The position numbers and the translations under genes were made by a program. This document shows positions 42,432 through 51,764 of a DNA stretch of 64,000 nt, piece after piece. Under the pieces are notes generated by a model. It saw only the letters and a list, made by a program, of their open reading frames with translations, was not told where the DNA came from and made no database searches. The DNA comes from Sphingobium yanoikuyae (GTDB taxonomy: Bacteria > Pseudomonadota > Alphaproteobacteria > Sphingomonadales > Sphingomonadaceae): contig NZ_CP053021.1 in the NCBI RefSeq assembly GCF_013001025.1, forward strand, positions 2,311,501-2,375,500, given 5' to 3'. Each line of letters begins with the position of its first letter. Within the stretch, counting starts at the first letter, position 1.

Positions 42432-44625
42432 CCCAGGCGTCGGCATAGGCGTCGTAGATCTCGATTTGGGCGGATGTCAGCTTATGCTCGAGCGGGTCAT
42501 ATTCGACGCCGGCGAAGCTGAGCGCGCGCGCCGTGTAGAGGCCCATGGCCTTGGTATCGCGCGCGACGATTTCCATCGCCGCAATACCCCCCTCTTCCAT
42601 CGCGGCGAGGAAAGCGTCCCGGTCCCGGAAGGCGGTGCCTGGTCCCCAGAGGCCGAGCCGTGCGGTGTAGCTCAGATTTTCCGGCTTGGTCGCGCCGGTC
42701 GCGGAGACGTAGATGACCCGGGCACGCGGCAGCGCGATTTGCAGGCGGACCCCGGCAAGGCCCTGTTCGGACCCCTTGGCCGCGCCAAACTCCGTTTCGG
42801 TGCCGGCGGCGTTGCCGAGCGCATGCGATTCGTCGAGCAGAATGACGCCGTCGAAATCGGCACCCGCCCAGTCGAGCAATTGCTGCAGGCGCGATTCGCG
42901 GTCATGGCGCTGGGAGCGAAGCGTCGCATAGGTGAGGAAGACGATCCCGCTGGCCATGCCGACGGGTTCGCCGAGGGGAAACGCATCGAGCGGCTGAATA
43001 TCGATCGGCACGCCTCCCAGCGCGCTCCAATCCCGCCTGGCGTCCTCGATCAACGCCGAACTGCGGGAAATCCAGATCGCCCGGCGGCGGCCGCGGTTCC
43101 ACTGGTCGAGGATGATGCCCGCGCCCTCACGGCCTTTGCCGACACCGGTGCCGTCAGCGATGAAGAAGCCCGTCCGGTAAACGGCGCCGTCCGTATCCTC
43201 GTGGAGCTGGTCGCCCGCCTTGTTGGGCGAGAAGGTCCCCTTGAGATCGCGCTCACAGGCTTCGCCGGCATGAATGATGGTCTCGAGCTGGGCATCCGAC
43301 AAAGCGGCGATGGCCTGTGGCTGGAACATCGGACGATAGCTGGGTGCGGGCGGCAGTACAGATGCCATGGCGACTGACTCCACCAGTTGGTCAGGGTGGG
43401 GTTGGGCGTCAGCGATTTCGATGCGTGCTGGCCGCCAGGGCGCATAATGCCCGACAGGATCGCCCGCTGGCAGCGGCGCGGCGCGGATCGTATAATCTAC
43501 GGGCCTGGCACTTCCGTCCGCCGCGATGCGGTCGGGCGCAACCAGCGCGCGCTTCTGGATGCCGCCGAAGATCGTGGACGGCGACGACATCATGGCACGA
43601 CGCGGACGCAAGGGAATGACGGCCGGCGCCGGGGGCTCCGGCTCAGGAACGACAAGGCGCGGCGGAACGGCAGCGACCAGGGCCTCGGCCTCCTCGATGG
43701 ATTGGGCGGTCAAGCGTTCCGTCGGCCCCGCCCAGCCTTTGTCGAAGATGATCAGCCGGACGGGAATGCTTGTGCCATGCTTGGCATAAGGGTTACCGAG
43801 GATGGTGATTTCGACACGCGGGTTCGCTGTCTCGCAAACCATAGCATAGCCGGTGGCGGCGGTGCCGTCCGCTGCGAAGTTGGGTGGCATGATCGCGACG
43901 CAGCGCCCGCCCGGTGCCAGGCGCAGCAGCGCGGAACGCAGATGACGGGCGCCCGCGAAACGGTCCTTGCCTCGACCCTCACTCCGGCTGAAAGGCGGGT
44001 TCATCAGCACGACGCTTGGCGACTGGCCGGCAGGTAGCAGGTCGTTGATGAATTCGGCGTCTTGTGTCGTGACAGGCTCGCCAAGCAACTTGCCGAGCAG
44101 CGCGGCTCGACCGGGATCGCGCTCGTTGAGGATCAGCGCGGCGCCGATCCGAACCGCGTGCGCTGCCAGCATGCCGGTGCCGGCAGAGGGTTCGAGCACC
44201 TGATCATCCGGGCGGATGCGCGCGGCCTGTGCGGCAAGCCAAGCGAGCGAGATCGGCGTACTGAACTGCTGCATTTCGACCTGATGCTCGCTGCGATAGG
44301 TCTGGGTCGGGAGAGCGCGTTCGAAGCGCCGAAGCGAGGCGAACGCATCAGCGCCGGCCAGACTGTTGCCGGTCCAGCCGTCCGGGAATTTGAGGAGGAT
44401 GACCTGTGCGGCCTCGAGCGCGTCATAGGCGTCGCGCATCGACCAGCTACCGGTCGCGTCGGAGGCACTGAAGGCTTCCTCCAGCAGGCGCCTGAGGTCC
44501 TGGCGCCGGATGGAGTGACCGCGTCTAAGCAGGTCGGCCAATCGGGTCGCGACGTCGAACAAGCGTGTGGTCTTGGAATTTTCGGGCTCGTCGGGTTGCG
44601 CGAGCGCGAGCAGGGGAACAGACAT
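42432..44625 (-). pseudogene. Methyltransferase/strawberry-notch helicase, N-terminal part (gene split by RIT element)
   Basis: ATG 44625 (MSVPLLALAQPDEPEN) has GGAG eight bases upstream. Residues about 135-260 are a SAM-dependent methyltransferase-like domain: LEPSAGTGML (motif I, about 146-151) and NPPF (209-212), the adenine N6 type. Residues about 480-740 are the first helicase lobe, with ADGTGVGKGR (Walker A) and LLDESHAL. Host coding ends in ...DAYADAW; the element then adds 16 foreign residues and a stop (open frame ends 42376). The intact fusion would be 1430 aa, joining with 36502-38600. The truncated half might still act as a methyltransferase. Confidence 0.85.
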
Positions 44626-44659
44626 GGCAGAACTCCGGATTGGATCAGGACCATCGCGG

Positions 44660-44687
44660 CCCATTCATCCCCCTCCCCCTTCCCTCC
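44660..44687 (-). promoter_or_regulatory. G-rich leader motif, potential G-quadruplex
   Basis: Minus-strand sequence GGAGGGAAGGGGGAGGGGG followed by ATGAATGGG gives four G-runs of three or more with loops of 2, 1 and 6 bases, 35-60 bases upstream of the helicase start. It belongs to the recurrent backbone leader family. Confidence 0.5.
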
Positions 44688-44770
44688 GGGCCTGCGGCCA
44701 GCATGAAAAAGGGCCATGGCGCGAGGCCAGGCCCTGAGTTGGTGGCAGAAGGAAAGAAGGAGGCGTCACC

Positions 44771-45139
44771 CTATGATGATCTAAGGAGGATCACGGCAAT
44801 CGACGGTTTCTCTTCCGACGGATGGTGCCTACTGTCATAGGCATGACGGCCGCCCTGCCCGATCGTCAGCATGTCGAAGCTGGGCGAGGTGCCGCCATTC
44901 GCATTAGGAATGGTCGTGCCATTGTCGTGATACTGGATGTCGATGAAGCTCGGCGGTGCGCCGCGCTCATACTCGCCGAAGAAGAAGGTGATGCGGCGTC
45001 CATCGCTGGTGCGTACGCTGATCGTGAAGTTTCCGTCGGGAATATCGATCGGGAAGGTCGGTACATCGTTGAAGCGCGCAAAGCCCACAGCTTCGGCATC
45101 TCGCGCGGTCATGACGGGAAGCTGGGTGATATCGGCCAT
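44771..45139 (-). CDS. Hypothetical backbone protein
   Basis: ATG 45139 (MADITQLPVMTARDAEAVGF) gives 122 aa. GNFTISVRTSDGRRITFFFG and PSFIDIQYHDNGTTIPN show beta-sheet patterning. It lies between parB and the helicase gene on the same strand. No family recognised. Confidence 0.65.
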   Translation of the reverse strand: MADITQLPVMTARDAEAVGFARFNDVPTFPIDIPDGNFTISVRTSDGRRITFFFGEYERGAPPSFIDIQYHDNGTTIPNANGGTSPSFDMLTIGQGGRHAYDSRHHPSEEKPSIAVILLRSS

Positions 45140-45233
45140 GGCCTGGCTCCTTGAACTTGCGTTCGCCACTCGAGGCGCAAGTGGACAAAAAAAAGGGACC
45201 GCAACACGAGGCCGCGGTCCCAGGAGCGTTGGA

Positions 45234-47225
45234 TCAGGCGGCCTGCTGGAGTTCGTCACCCGGGTCAGTGACGCTCTCATCGTTCGCAGGCGCCGGTTCG
45301 GGCGCGGTCGCGGGCGTGCCGAAACGCATGACATCGGGCACCCAGGCGACAGCCGCTTCGCGCAGTTCAGCCTCGATGGGGACGGACCCACCGAAGATCT
45401 TCTCGGCCGAGGTCGCGAGGTCATGCTTCTTCGACGCACCGTAGCGGCTCGACAGTTCCTTGCCCCCAATCTCTTCGAGGTGGGTAAGGATGGCGGCCTT
45501 GCTGCTCAGGCGATCGAAATAGTTGTTCGCGGTCGGACGCCACCAGGCCGCCACATCGATTTCGAGCTTGGTGCCGAGATGGTCGATCATGGCCTCGCCC
45601 GTCTTGCCCGCGACAACCGCGTGGAGCGTCCGGGCGATGGCCCAGGCGAGCCAGGCGGCACGAGCCTCATCGGGAAGCGCGCAGAAAGCATCGTAGCGCT
45701 GGCAGACCTCGCCAGCCTCGGTCCAGCTGCGATCGAGCGCCTCGTCGATCTTGCCCCATTCCTCTGCGGCAAGCGTCCCGCTCTGGTAGCCGGTGAGCCC
45801 GGAGTAGGGCTTGTCGGCCTTGAGTTCGGTCGCAAGATCGAAGCCGCCCGAATGGCGGGTCGCCTTGTCGACCATCCAGAAGGTGCCGAGGTCGAGCGCA
45901 AAGCGCGGATCGCTGGCGATATGGACACGCAGCAATTCGCTCTTCATCTCGGCCAGTTCCAGGCTGAGCCGCTGGCTGTAGGCGGACTTGCCCGGGCCGG
46001 CGACGACATCGTCACTGTCGTCCTCACCCTCCACCTGATCGCCCTGTTCGTCCTCGTCAGGCTCTTCGACGGGGGCGACGTAGAGCTGCTCGTGAAGGCG
46101 CGGCTGGCCGTCATGACCGATGACGACATAGGCAAGCGCCCCCGCTTTCTGCTCCTCGGAGATGATCGGTGCGGGCTTCTCGATCGCGCGATATTCGGCT
46201 TCGAGCACCTCGACGCGGTTGGCCTGTTCGACCTGCCCGTCTTCATCGGCGTCTTCCCAGGCTTCGTTGGCGGCCTCGATCTCGGCTTCGAGTTCCTCAA
46301 GACGCGCCTGCTGTTCCGCCGTAAGCTCGGGGGTGTCGCCCTTGAGCGGGCGCAGGTCCCAGGTGTCGTTATAGGTGACATGGGTCGAGGGAATGATGCG
46401 GACTTCCGCCAGCCCCTCACGTTCGCGCAGGGCTTCCGCGGCGGCAGCGAGCTTGTCAGCCACGAGACGGTTGAGGAGATCGCCGTCGATCCAGCGCTCG
46501 GTCGTCGAGTCGGTGAAAAGGTCGAGATCGACCCGGCCGCCTGCCTCGATATAGGCATCGCGCCCGACCAGAAGGGCCTTGGGATCGCTGCCGACATAGG
46601 TGTCCTCAACGAGCTGACGTTTGATCTCGTTGACGTTGGCCCGGTAGTAGCCGTCCTTGAGCAGTTCGAATATCTCAGCCTGCTTGGTACGGTCACTGTT
46701 GCTGGCATAGGCGACGGCGACATTCAGCGTGATTTCGCCGTTGCGCAGCGCTTCGAAGATCGGATCGGCGAGATCGGCAAGACGGAGCCGACTGCGCACG
46801 AACCGCTCGGTGAGGCCGAAGCGCTTGGCGACGTCCTCGGGGGTTTTCTTCTCGCTCTCGATGATGTCCTGGAAGGCCCGGCAGGTATCGGCCGGGTTCA
46901 TCGTGAGGTTGAAGAAATTCTCTTCCAGGCTGGTCTCGATCGCGTCCTTGGCATTGCCCAGAACGAGGACCGCCAGCTGATAGTCGGCAGCGAACACGCC
47001 CTTCTCGATCAGGCGATGGACCGCGTCGAGGCGTCGTCCGCCCGCGATGATGCGGTAGTGGCCCTTTTTGCGCGACACGGGCACGCCGATCAGATTCTGG
47101 CGGACGCCCTTGACGGCAATGTTCGCCTCAAGCTGGGCATCGGCGACGGGATCGCCGACAGTTCGGACGTTGCTCGGCGACTTGGCGAGGTTCGCCGCTG
47201 TGACGAGGATGGGAAGTTGCGTCAT
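45234..47225 (-). CDS. parB: Large ParB/Spo0J-type partition-like protein
   Basis: A 663-aa protein, about twice the normal ParB length. Residues 1-110 are the ParB/Srx nuclease-like domain: the box-II-like motif ENFFNLTMNP and an earlier GGRRLDAVHRL. Residues 110-180 hold an HTH (TPEDVAKRFGLTERFVRSRL). Acidic coiled-coil segments (290-345, 395-425) and a unique C-terminal half follow. No ParA is adjacent, so it may act in replication or regulation rather than classical partition. A G-rich leader precedes it (47282-47301). Confidence 0.85.
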   Translation of the reverse strand: MTQLPILVTAANLAKSPSNVRTVGDPVADAQLEANIAVKGVRQNLIGVPVSRKKGHYRIIAGGRRLDAVHRLIEKGVFAADYQLAVLVLGNAKDAIETSLEENFFNLTMNPADTCRAFQDIIESEKKTPEDVAKRFGLTERFVRSRLRLADLADPIFEALRNGEITLNVAVAYASNSDRTKQAEIFELLKDGYYRANVNEIKRQLVEDTYVGSDPKALLVGRDAYIEAGGRVDLDLFTDSTTERWIDGDLLNRLVADKLAAAAEALREREGLAEVRIIPSTHVTYNDTWDLRPLKGDTPELTAEQQARLEELEAEIEAANEAWEDADEDGQVEQANRVEVLEAEYRAIEKPAPIISEEQKAGALAYVVIGHDGQPRLHEQLYVAPVEEPDEDEQGDQVEGEDDSDDVVAGPGKSAYSQRLSLELAEMKSELLRVHIASDPRFALDLGTFWMVDKATRHSGGFDLATELKADKPYSGLTGYQSGTLAAEEWGKIDEALDRSWTEAGEVCQRYDAFCALPDEARAAWLAWAIARTLHAVVAGKTGEAMIDHLGTKLEIDVAAWWRPTANNYFDRLSSKAAILTHLEEIGGKELSSRYGASKKHDLATSAEKIFGGSVPIEAELREAAVAWVPDVMRFGTPATAPEPAPANDESVTDPGDELQQAA

Positions 47226-47258
47226 TGTGGTAGTCTCCTGGCGGGGACAGCCTGACCA

Positions 47259-48197
47259 TCAGGCCACTTTCCGCCACCACTCCCCCCCTCCCTCCCCTCC
47301 CATCCGGAGCACGTCGTTCCAGTCCTTGAAGCCAGCCGGCGGGAACTCGATGTCGATGTCGCGACCGGGCATCGCGTAGCTTTCGAGCGCGTGGGCGACG
47401 CCGATCTCGCCGGCGACGTCATTGTCGGGGAAGAGAACCAGGCGCCTGACGCGGTCGGGGATCGCGATTTGATGGAGTCGTTCGCTGCCAAGTGTGGCCC
47501 AGACCGGAATCCCGAACAGGATCATCGCGGAGATCGCAGTCTCGACCCCTTCCGCGAGCCCAAGGATCGACGTCGCTGTGCCCAGCATTACGGCTGCGCG
47601 CTCGGGACGGCCGAGCGTCATCCGCGGGTCGGCGAGATCGCGGGCGCGCCGCGCATCGTCCCGATCGAAGAAGGTTCGCTGGATGGCGATGAAGCGACCC
47701 TCATCGTGAAGACCGCCGTCGTGAAGAGCCGCGATCATGGCAGGCCGGAATTCGACGTCAGCACCCTGGCCGAGAGGTGTTCGGGGGTGGAAGCGCAAGG
47801 CGCGGGGCAGCAGCGCTATTCGCCTGCGGCGCAGATAGATTTCAGCGGGGGTGCCAATCAGCGGCCTGGCTTCATCCCATATCCGCAGTGCCTGGTGGCG
47901 GCGCCACAGGTCCGTCGGCATTCGTTCCGAGGCCTGAGATGCTTTATCCACATGGTGCAGCGCTTTCTCCTCGAGGCGCAGAATCTCATTGATGACATCG
48001 CGGGAATCGCAACCCGCGAAGCATTTGAAGAGCAACGCATGGTCACCCACGCGGACAGAGAGGCTGGGACTGCGATCGGCATGCGCCGGACAACGGCACA
48101 TCGCGCCGCCCGGCTTCCAGATGCCCCCCAGACGCTTCACGATATCGGACCCGATCGCCTCGAGTTCCAGGTTATATTTGCTGATGGTACGAGCCAT
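47259..48197 (-). CDS. CHC2 zinc-finger/Toprim primase-like protein
   Basis: A 312-aa protein. Residues 34-70 (CRCPAHADRSPSLSV ... FKCFAGCDSRDVI) form a DnaG-type CHC2 zinc finger. LAEGVETAISAMILFG and LVLFPDNDVAGE are the two Toprim motifs (E and DxD-like DND). Size and layout match plasmid primase-like or DUF7146-type proteins. It probably primes lagging-strand or transferred-strand synthesis. The G-rich leader of parB overlaps its last codons (GGEGGGEWW). Confidence 0.88.
   Translation of the reverse strand: MARTISKYNLELEAIGSDIVKRLGGIWKPGGAMCRCPAHADRSPSLSVRVGDHALLFKCFAGCDSRDVINEILRLEEKALHHVDKASQASERMPTDLWRRHQALRIWDEARPLIGTPAEIYLRRRRIALLPRALRFHPRTPLGQGADVEFRPAMIAALHDGGLHDEGRFIAIQRTFFDRDDARRARDLADPRMTLGRPERAAVMLGTATSILGLAEGVETAISAMILFGIPVWATLGSERLHQIAIPDRVRRLVLFPDNDVAGEIGVAHALESYAMPGRDIDIEFPPAGFKDWNDVLRMGGEGGGEWWRKVA
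47282..47301 (-). promoter_or_regulatory. G-rich leader motif upstream of parB
   Basis: The minus strand has GGG, GGGG, GGG and GGGGGGG separated by single A residues (GGGAGGGGAGGGAGGGG), about 57-76 bases before the parB start and inside the 3' end of the Toprim gene. Strong quadruplex-forming pattern. Confidence 0.5.
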
Positions 48198-48373
48198 GGG
48201 TGTGTCCCGAAGATAGGCTGCCCGCCGGTGGTTTCATCGGACGTGAAGAACGGCAGATGGGGAGAGACGGGCAAGCACTGGAGGGGCGACCCGCAGATCG
48301 CCCAACCAATTTCCACCCACTCCCCTCCTCCCCAGTGGCCGCGACGTTGCGGTTGGTCTCAGATTTTGGCGCG

Positions 48374-49069
48374 TTATCGTGCCGGTACTGGTATCCAGAG
48401 GTAGCGAAATGTCCCTGCGGTGCCGCCGAGAACCGAATAATCGCGCCATGCCAGCGGATATCGACCAGTCAGTTGCAAGGGTGCTTCGCGTCCCTTGATA
48501 GTCCCCTGACCGGCGAGCGCGCTCCATTGGAGCAGGCCGGCAAGTTCCCTTGCCTCGGCAATGTCGAACGCTGCATCCACGGTGTCCGCCCGGGACCGGG
48601 GGAGCCAATAGGCGGGGTCGTTGGTCAGCACCAGGACTGCAGCGCCATACCCTGTCCGCTTCGCGAAGGCTTCCATCCGGGAGACGTCTTTGCAGACGTC
48701 GTGACGACGGATGTCGTGGGCGCTCTGCTGACGGAGGGTGAACGTCTCACCTTCGATATCGATGACGAGGCCCTTGCAGAGATATTTAAGCTCCAGGGCA
48801 AAGGGCCGCTCCCCTTGCAGCAGCACATCGATCGCGCCGCGCAGACCGTCGCCGAGCGGATATTCCAGTCTGATTTTCTGATGAGGATTCAGTCGCCGAA
48901 TCTCCATCGCCAATTCGTGCTGGAAGTCGGCTTCAGAGCAGAAAACGGGCCGCCTGCCAGCCATCTCCAACATGAGGGGATCGATTTCGATCAAGGCGCG
49001 GCTCCAAGTTTGAACAGTCGAGAGATCTGATAGGGGATGAAGCGTCAAACAACAGGCACCCCGGTTCAC
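48374..49069 (-). CDS. PD-(D/E)XK nuclease-like protein
   Basis: A 231-aa frame (start may be internal, at MLEMAGRRPVF near 48973). FCSEADFQHELAMEIRRL, then LRGAIDVLL and RPFALELKYLCK, give the E...D...ExK core of the PD-(D/E)XK fold. No methyltransferase partner is adjacent. It could be a DNA-repair, anti-phage or housekeeping nuclease of the element. It is the last backbone gene before the lasso-peptide locus. Confidence 0.7.
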   Translation of the reverse strand: MNRGACCLTLHPLSDLSTVQTWSRALIEIDPLMLEMAGRRPVFCSEADFQHELAMEIRRLNPHQKIRLEYPLGDGLRGAIDVLLQGERPFALELKYLCKGLVIDIEGETFTLRQQSAHDIRRHDVCKDVSRMEAFAKRTGYGAAVLVLTNDPAYWLPRSRADTVDAAFDIAEARELAGLLQWSALAGQGTIKGREAPLQLTGRYPLAWRDYSVLGGTAGTFRYLWIPVPAR

Positions 49070-49387
49070 GGACTATAGTCGACGGCGATTGCGGACCGAT
49101 GCGCTCTTGTTTTTGTGCGGATCAACGATCGATGCCAAGATATGAAGAAGTCATTGATTATCTGTCCAATGCGATTGGTCGCGGTCCCGGTTGCTATTGA
49201 ACCACATATTATCATCCAAAATGGACCAAAGACCCTTGTACGGCATTTACACGCAAGAACTTACAATATGAGCGGCTCGACATGAGTTTCCTTCTCGCAT
49301 GAGAAAGGAGCGTTCTATGTTCACTCGCAGCCGATTGAAAACCTGTCCGCTACGATCCGCACGGCCCTGGGCACAGGAGGGCGCGCA
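49070..49387. other. Divergent promoter region between backbone nuclease and MarR genes
   Basis: AT-richer sequence (notably 49140-49270) suits promoters in both directions. It holds two tiny frames before the MarR gene: MSFLLA at 49282-49302 and the 24-codon frame at 49317-49391. No larger gene is supported. Confidence 0.5.
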
Positions 49388-49391
49388 ATGA
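49317..49391 (+). CDS. Putative 24-aa leader peptide before the MarR gene
   Basis: ATG 49317 has a strong ribosome site (AAAGGAG, seven bases upstream) and encodes MFTRSRLKTCPLRSARPW, then AQEGAQ. Its TGA overlaps the MarR ATG (ATGA). Such coupling may set MarR translation or act as an attenuator. No conserved family is known to me. Confidence 0.35.
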   Translation: MFTRSRLKTCPLRSARPWAQEGAQ

Positions 49392-49783
49392 TCGAGGGGC
49401 GACGAATAACGACGACGGTCAGCCGTTGCAGCATGATTGGATTGACCGAGGAGGTACAGCAGCTGCGCGCCGACGAGTTCGGCAAGGAGCTGTTCACGAT
49501 CCCTGCTTTCGAGATGCTGCTCGATCTCTATGCCCGCAGAAGCGTCCAGCCTCGATCGCTGACATCGCTTACAGGCACGTCAAGCGCGTCGGAGCGAAAC
49601 TCCCAACGGATCGTCCATCGTCTCGCAGAACGTGGCTTCGTGGACCTTCGGCGTGATCCAACCGACGGGCGCAGGATCATTGTCGAACTCAGAGAGGAAA
49701 CGAGCGAGATGCTCGATCGCTTCTTCGATCGACTGGTGGAGATTGCCGCCGTCCTGCCCATCCATCCTCGACTTGAGAGGTGA
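49388..49783 (+). CDS. MarR-family regulator
   Basis: A 131-aa protein. FTIPAFEMLLDLYARRSVQP, then TSSASERNSQRIVHRLAERGFVDLRRDPTDGRRIIVEL, is the winged helix with recognition helix and wing (DxRxxxxxL variant) of MarR proteins. The N-terminal dimer helix is short. It lies upstream of the FecI-type sigma gene on the same strand and could control it or unrelated genes. Confidence 0.8.
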   Translation: MIEGRRITTTVSRCSMIGLTEEVQQLRADEFGKELFTIPAFEMLLDLYARRSVQPRSLTSLTGTSSASERNSQRIVHRLAERGFVDLRRDPTDGRRIIVELREETSEMLDRFFDRLVEIAAVLPIHPRLER

Positions 49784-50060
49784 GGATTGGGCCGCTGCAT
49801 CTCAGTGGCAGGGCACCCGCCGTTTACGCCTTGCAACAGGCGAAAATGCAATGCACAATTCTGGTGCGGTGCGGGAAATGGCTGGGGCCCGGCTGCAGGA
49901 TAATCCTTCCAGGCATGATGATGGGCTCATCCAGACCGGTTGAGCGCAATTATTGGACAATATTGCCCGCCACCCTTGGGTGGTTCTATCATGCCGTCTT
50001 CCGTTCAAAGCTGCGGCCGCGCGTCGGCGCCTTTCGATCTCGTCCGGTGCGCCTGAGTTT

Positions 50061-50609
50061 ATGTACAGGGCGCAGCAAAGCGAGGGCGCATGCGCGCCCG
50101 CGGCCGTCATATACGAGGAACAACAGTTCGTGGCCGTATATCGCGAGGAAGCACCGAAGCTGCGTTCCTTTCTCCGACGGCGGATATGGCTCGAGGACGA
50201 TCGGGACGACATGGTACAGGAGGCCTTCACGAGGCTGGCAGCATCGCGATCGGCGACCGCCTGGGACAATCCCGGCGCCTATCTCCATGGGATCGTACGG
50301 CATCTCCTCGCTGACCGCGTGCGAGCCTGGGCCAAGACCCGGTCTCCGGACCCCGTGGCCTGCGCAGCAGGCCAGGAAATTGCCGGGCCAGACGCAACGG
50401 CGGAGTTGAACCAAATGCGGGAGCGTTATCGCCTGGCTGTCGATAGCCTCCCGCCCAGGACAAAAGAGGTATATTTGTTACATCGTGCGGAAGAACTCGG
50501 ATATAGGCAGATAGCGGAGCAGCTGAGCATCAGTATCCGAACTGTGGAGTGGCATGTGGCGGAGGCCATTGTGCGCATTGGCAAGAGCATTGGCAATTCC
50601 AATGGCTGA
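50061..50609 (+). CDS. FecI-type ECF sigma factor of the lasso-peptide locus
   Basis: ATG 50061 gives 182 aa; an open frame continues upstream to 49953, so the start is not certain. Region 2 (YREEAPKLRSFLRRRIWLED then DMVQEAFTRL) and region 4 (VDSLPPRTKEVYLLHRAEEL, then GYRQIAEQLSISIRTVEWHV) match FecI-like sigma factors. It is followed by fecR, overlapping by eight bases, then the TonB receptor and isopeptidase. This is a surface-signalling module: ligand binding by the receptor should release sigma to activate receptor genes. Confidence 0.85.
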   Translation: MYRAQQSEGACAPAAVIYEEQQFVAVYREEAPKLRSFLRRRIWLEDDRDDMVQEAFTRLAASRSATAWDNPGAYLHGIVRHLLADRVRAWAKTRSPDPVACAAGQEIAGPDATAELNQMRERYRLAVDSLPPRTKEVYLLHRAEELGYRQIAEQLSISIRTVEWHVAEAIVRIGKSIGNSNG

Positions 50610-51666
50610 GAAGGAACAGCCCGAGGGCCTGCCTCGTATTGATCAGTTGACCCGCGAAGGGTCGCTATGGTTCGCGCGGATGCGGGGTCCCGACGCGGAC
50701 AGCTATCGCCCCCAGTTTGAACACTGGCTTTCGCTTGGCGCCTCGCACCGCGACGCCTATGAGCGTGCGGGCGAAATCTTCGCATTGGGGCGTTTCCTGG
50801 CCAGCCAGCGGGAAGAGATCGAGGCCGAGGCCAACGACAATGAGCCGGGGCGCCATTATTGGAAATGGACGGCCATTGCAGCCAGCCTCCTTCTTGCGCT
50901 CGGAGCCGGTGGATGGTTTGCGAACAGTGAGTTGCGCGGTTCAGCAGGTAGGACGCCGCAGGTGGCGCAGTTGGACGTCCACACCGCCACCGAACGGGGC
51001 CTCTACGATACGGTGGTGGGCGGACGGCGGAACATTCGCCTCGCTGACGGATCGGTTGTCGAGCTCGATGAAGGCAGCGAATTGGCGACCGACTTCAGCA
51101 AGAGCAGGCGCGAACTGAGGCTCGAGCGCGGCCGTGCGCGTTTCGAGGTTGCGCATGAAGGCCGTCCTTTCATTGTATTGGCGGGCGGCGGCAGCGTGAC
51201 GGCGCGTGGCACGGTGTTCGATGTCATTCTTGGCAGGGACAAGCGCGTCACGGTACGCCTGTTGCGAGGCGCGGTTGACGTCGAGCGCCCGCAGGGTGCG
51301 AAGGGCGGCGGCACTGTGGCCGCAGTGGCGAGACTGGAGCCCGGCGAAGTGCTGAGCTTCGCGGCGATAACGTCGGTGGTGCTCCCGGGCATTACGAGCA
51401 AAGCCGTAGTAGAACCCGTCGTCCTCAAGCCGGACCAACCGTTGATCCGGGAATATGAGCGCACGCCATTGTCCGCTGTCGTTGCCGAAGCGAACAGGGA
51501 TTCTGCAACCTCGATCCGATTGGCGGACCCTGGCCTTGGCGCTCTTAGGGTCAGCGGGCGTTTCCGCGTGGACAATGCCGATCAGGTCGCGGACCGCCTA
51601 GCGGTGTTGTTCGATCTGGATGTCGAACGAACCAGATCGGACGAAATCACTCTGCGTAAGCGATAG
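50602..51666 (+). CDS. FecR-family transmembrane anti-sigma regulator
   Basis: ATG 50602 gives 354 aa. Residues 1-85 are the cytoplasmic DUF4880-like sigma-binding part (LTREGSLWFARMRGPDADSY), 87-107 is one membrane helix (WKWTAIAASLLLALGAGGW), and the periplasmic FecR domain follows (LADGSVVELDEGSELATDFS, GTVFDVILG). A C-terminal STN-like part binds the receptor's signalling domain. It overlaps the sigma gene and precedes the TonB receptor. Confidence 0.9.
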   Translation: MAEKEQPEGLPRIDQLTREGSLWFARMRGPDADSYRPQFEHWLSLGASHRDAYERAGEIFALGRFLASQREEIEAEANDNEPGRHYWKWTAIAASLLLALGAGGWFANSELRGSAGRTPQVAQLDVHTATERGLYDTVVGGRRNIRLADGSVVELDEGSELATDFSKSRRELRLERGRARFEVAHEGRPFIVLAGGGSVTARGTVFDVILGRDKRVTVRLLRGAVDVERPQGAKGGGTVAAVARLEPGEVLSFAAITSVVLPGITSKAVVEPVVLKPDQPLIREYERTPLSAVVAEANRDSATSIRLADPGLGALRVSGRFRVDNADQVADRLAVLFDLDVERTRSDEITLRKR

Positions 51667-51764
51667 TCGGAGATTTTTTTACCCCCTACCCCGTAGATTG
51701 CAGTTTTGTTGCGATGCTCCCTGAAACTCCCGCCAGATTGTCGGGAATTTCAAAGGGGGCAAGA

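Noticed and set aside
44937..47255. 772-codon plus-strand open frame
   Set aside because: It is antisense to parB, which has clear family motifs and an ordinary start. The long antisense frame is a by-product of high GC.
47391..48404. 337-codon plus-strand frame
   Set aside because: Antisense to the Toprim gene with intact zinc-finger and Toprim motifs.
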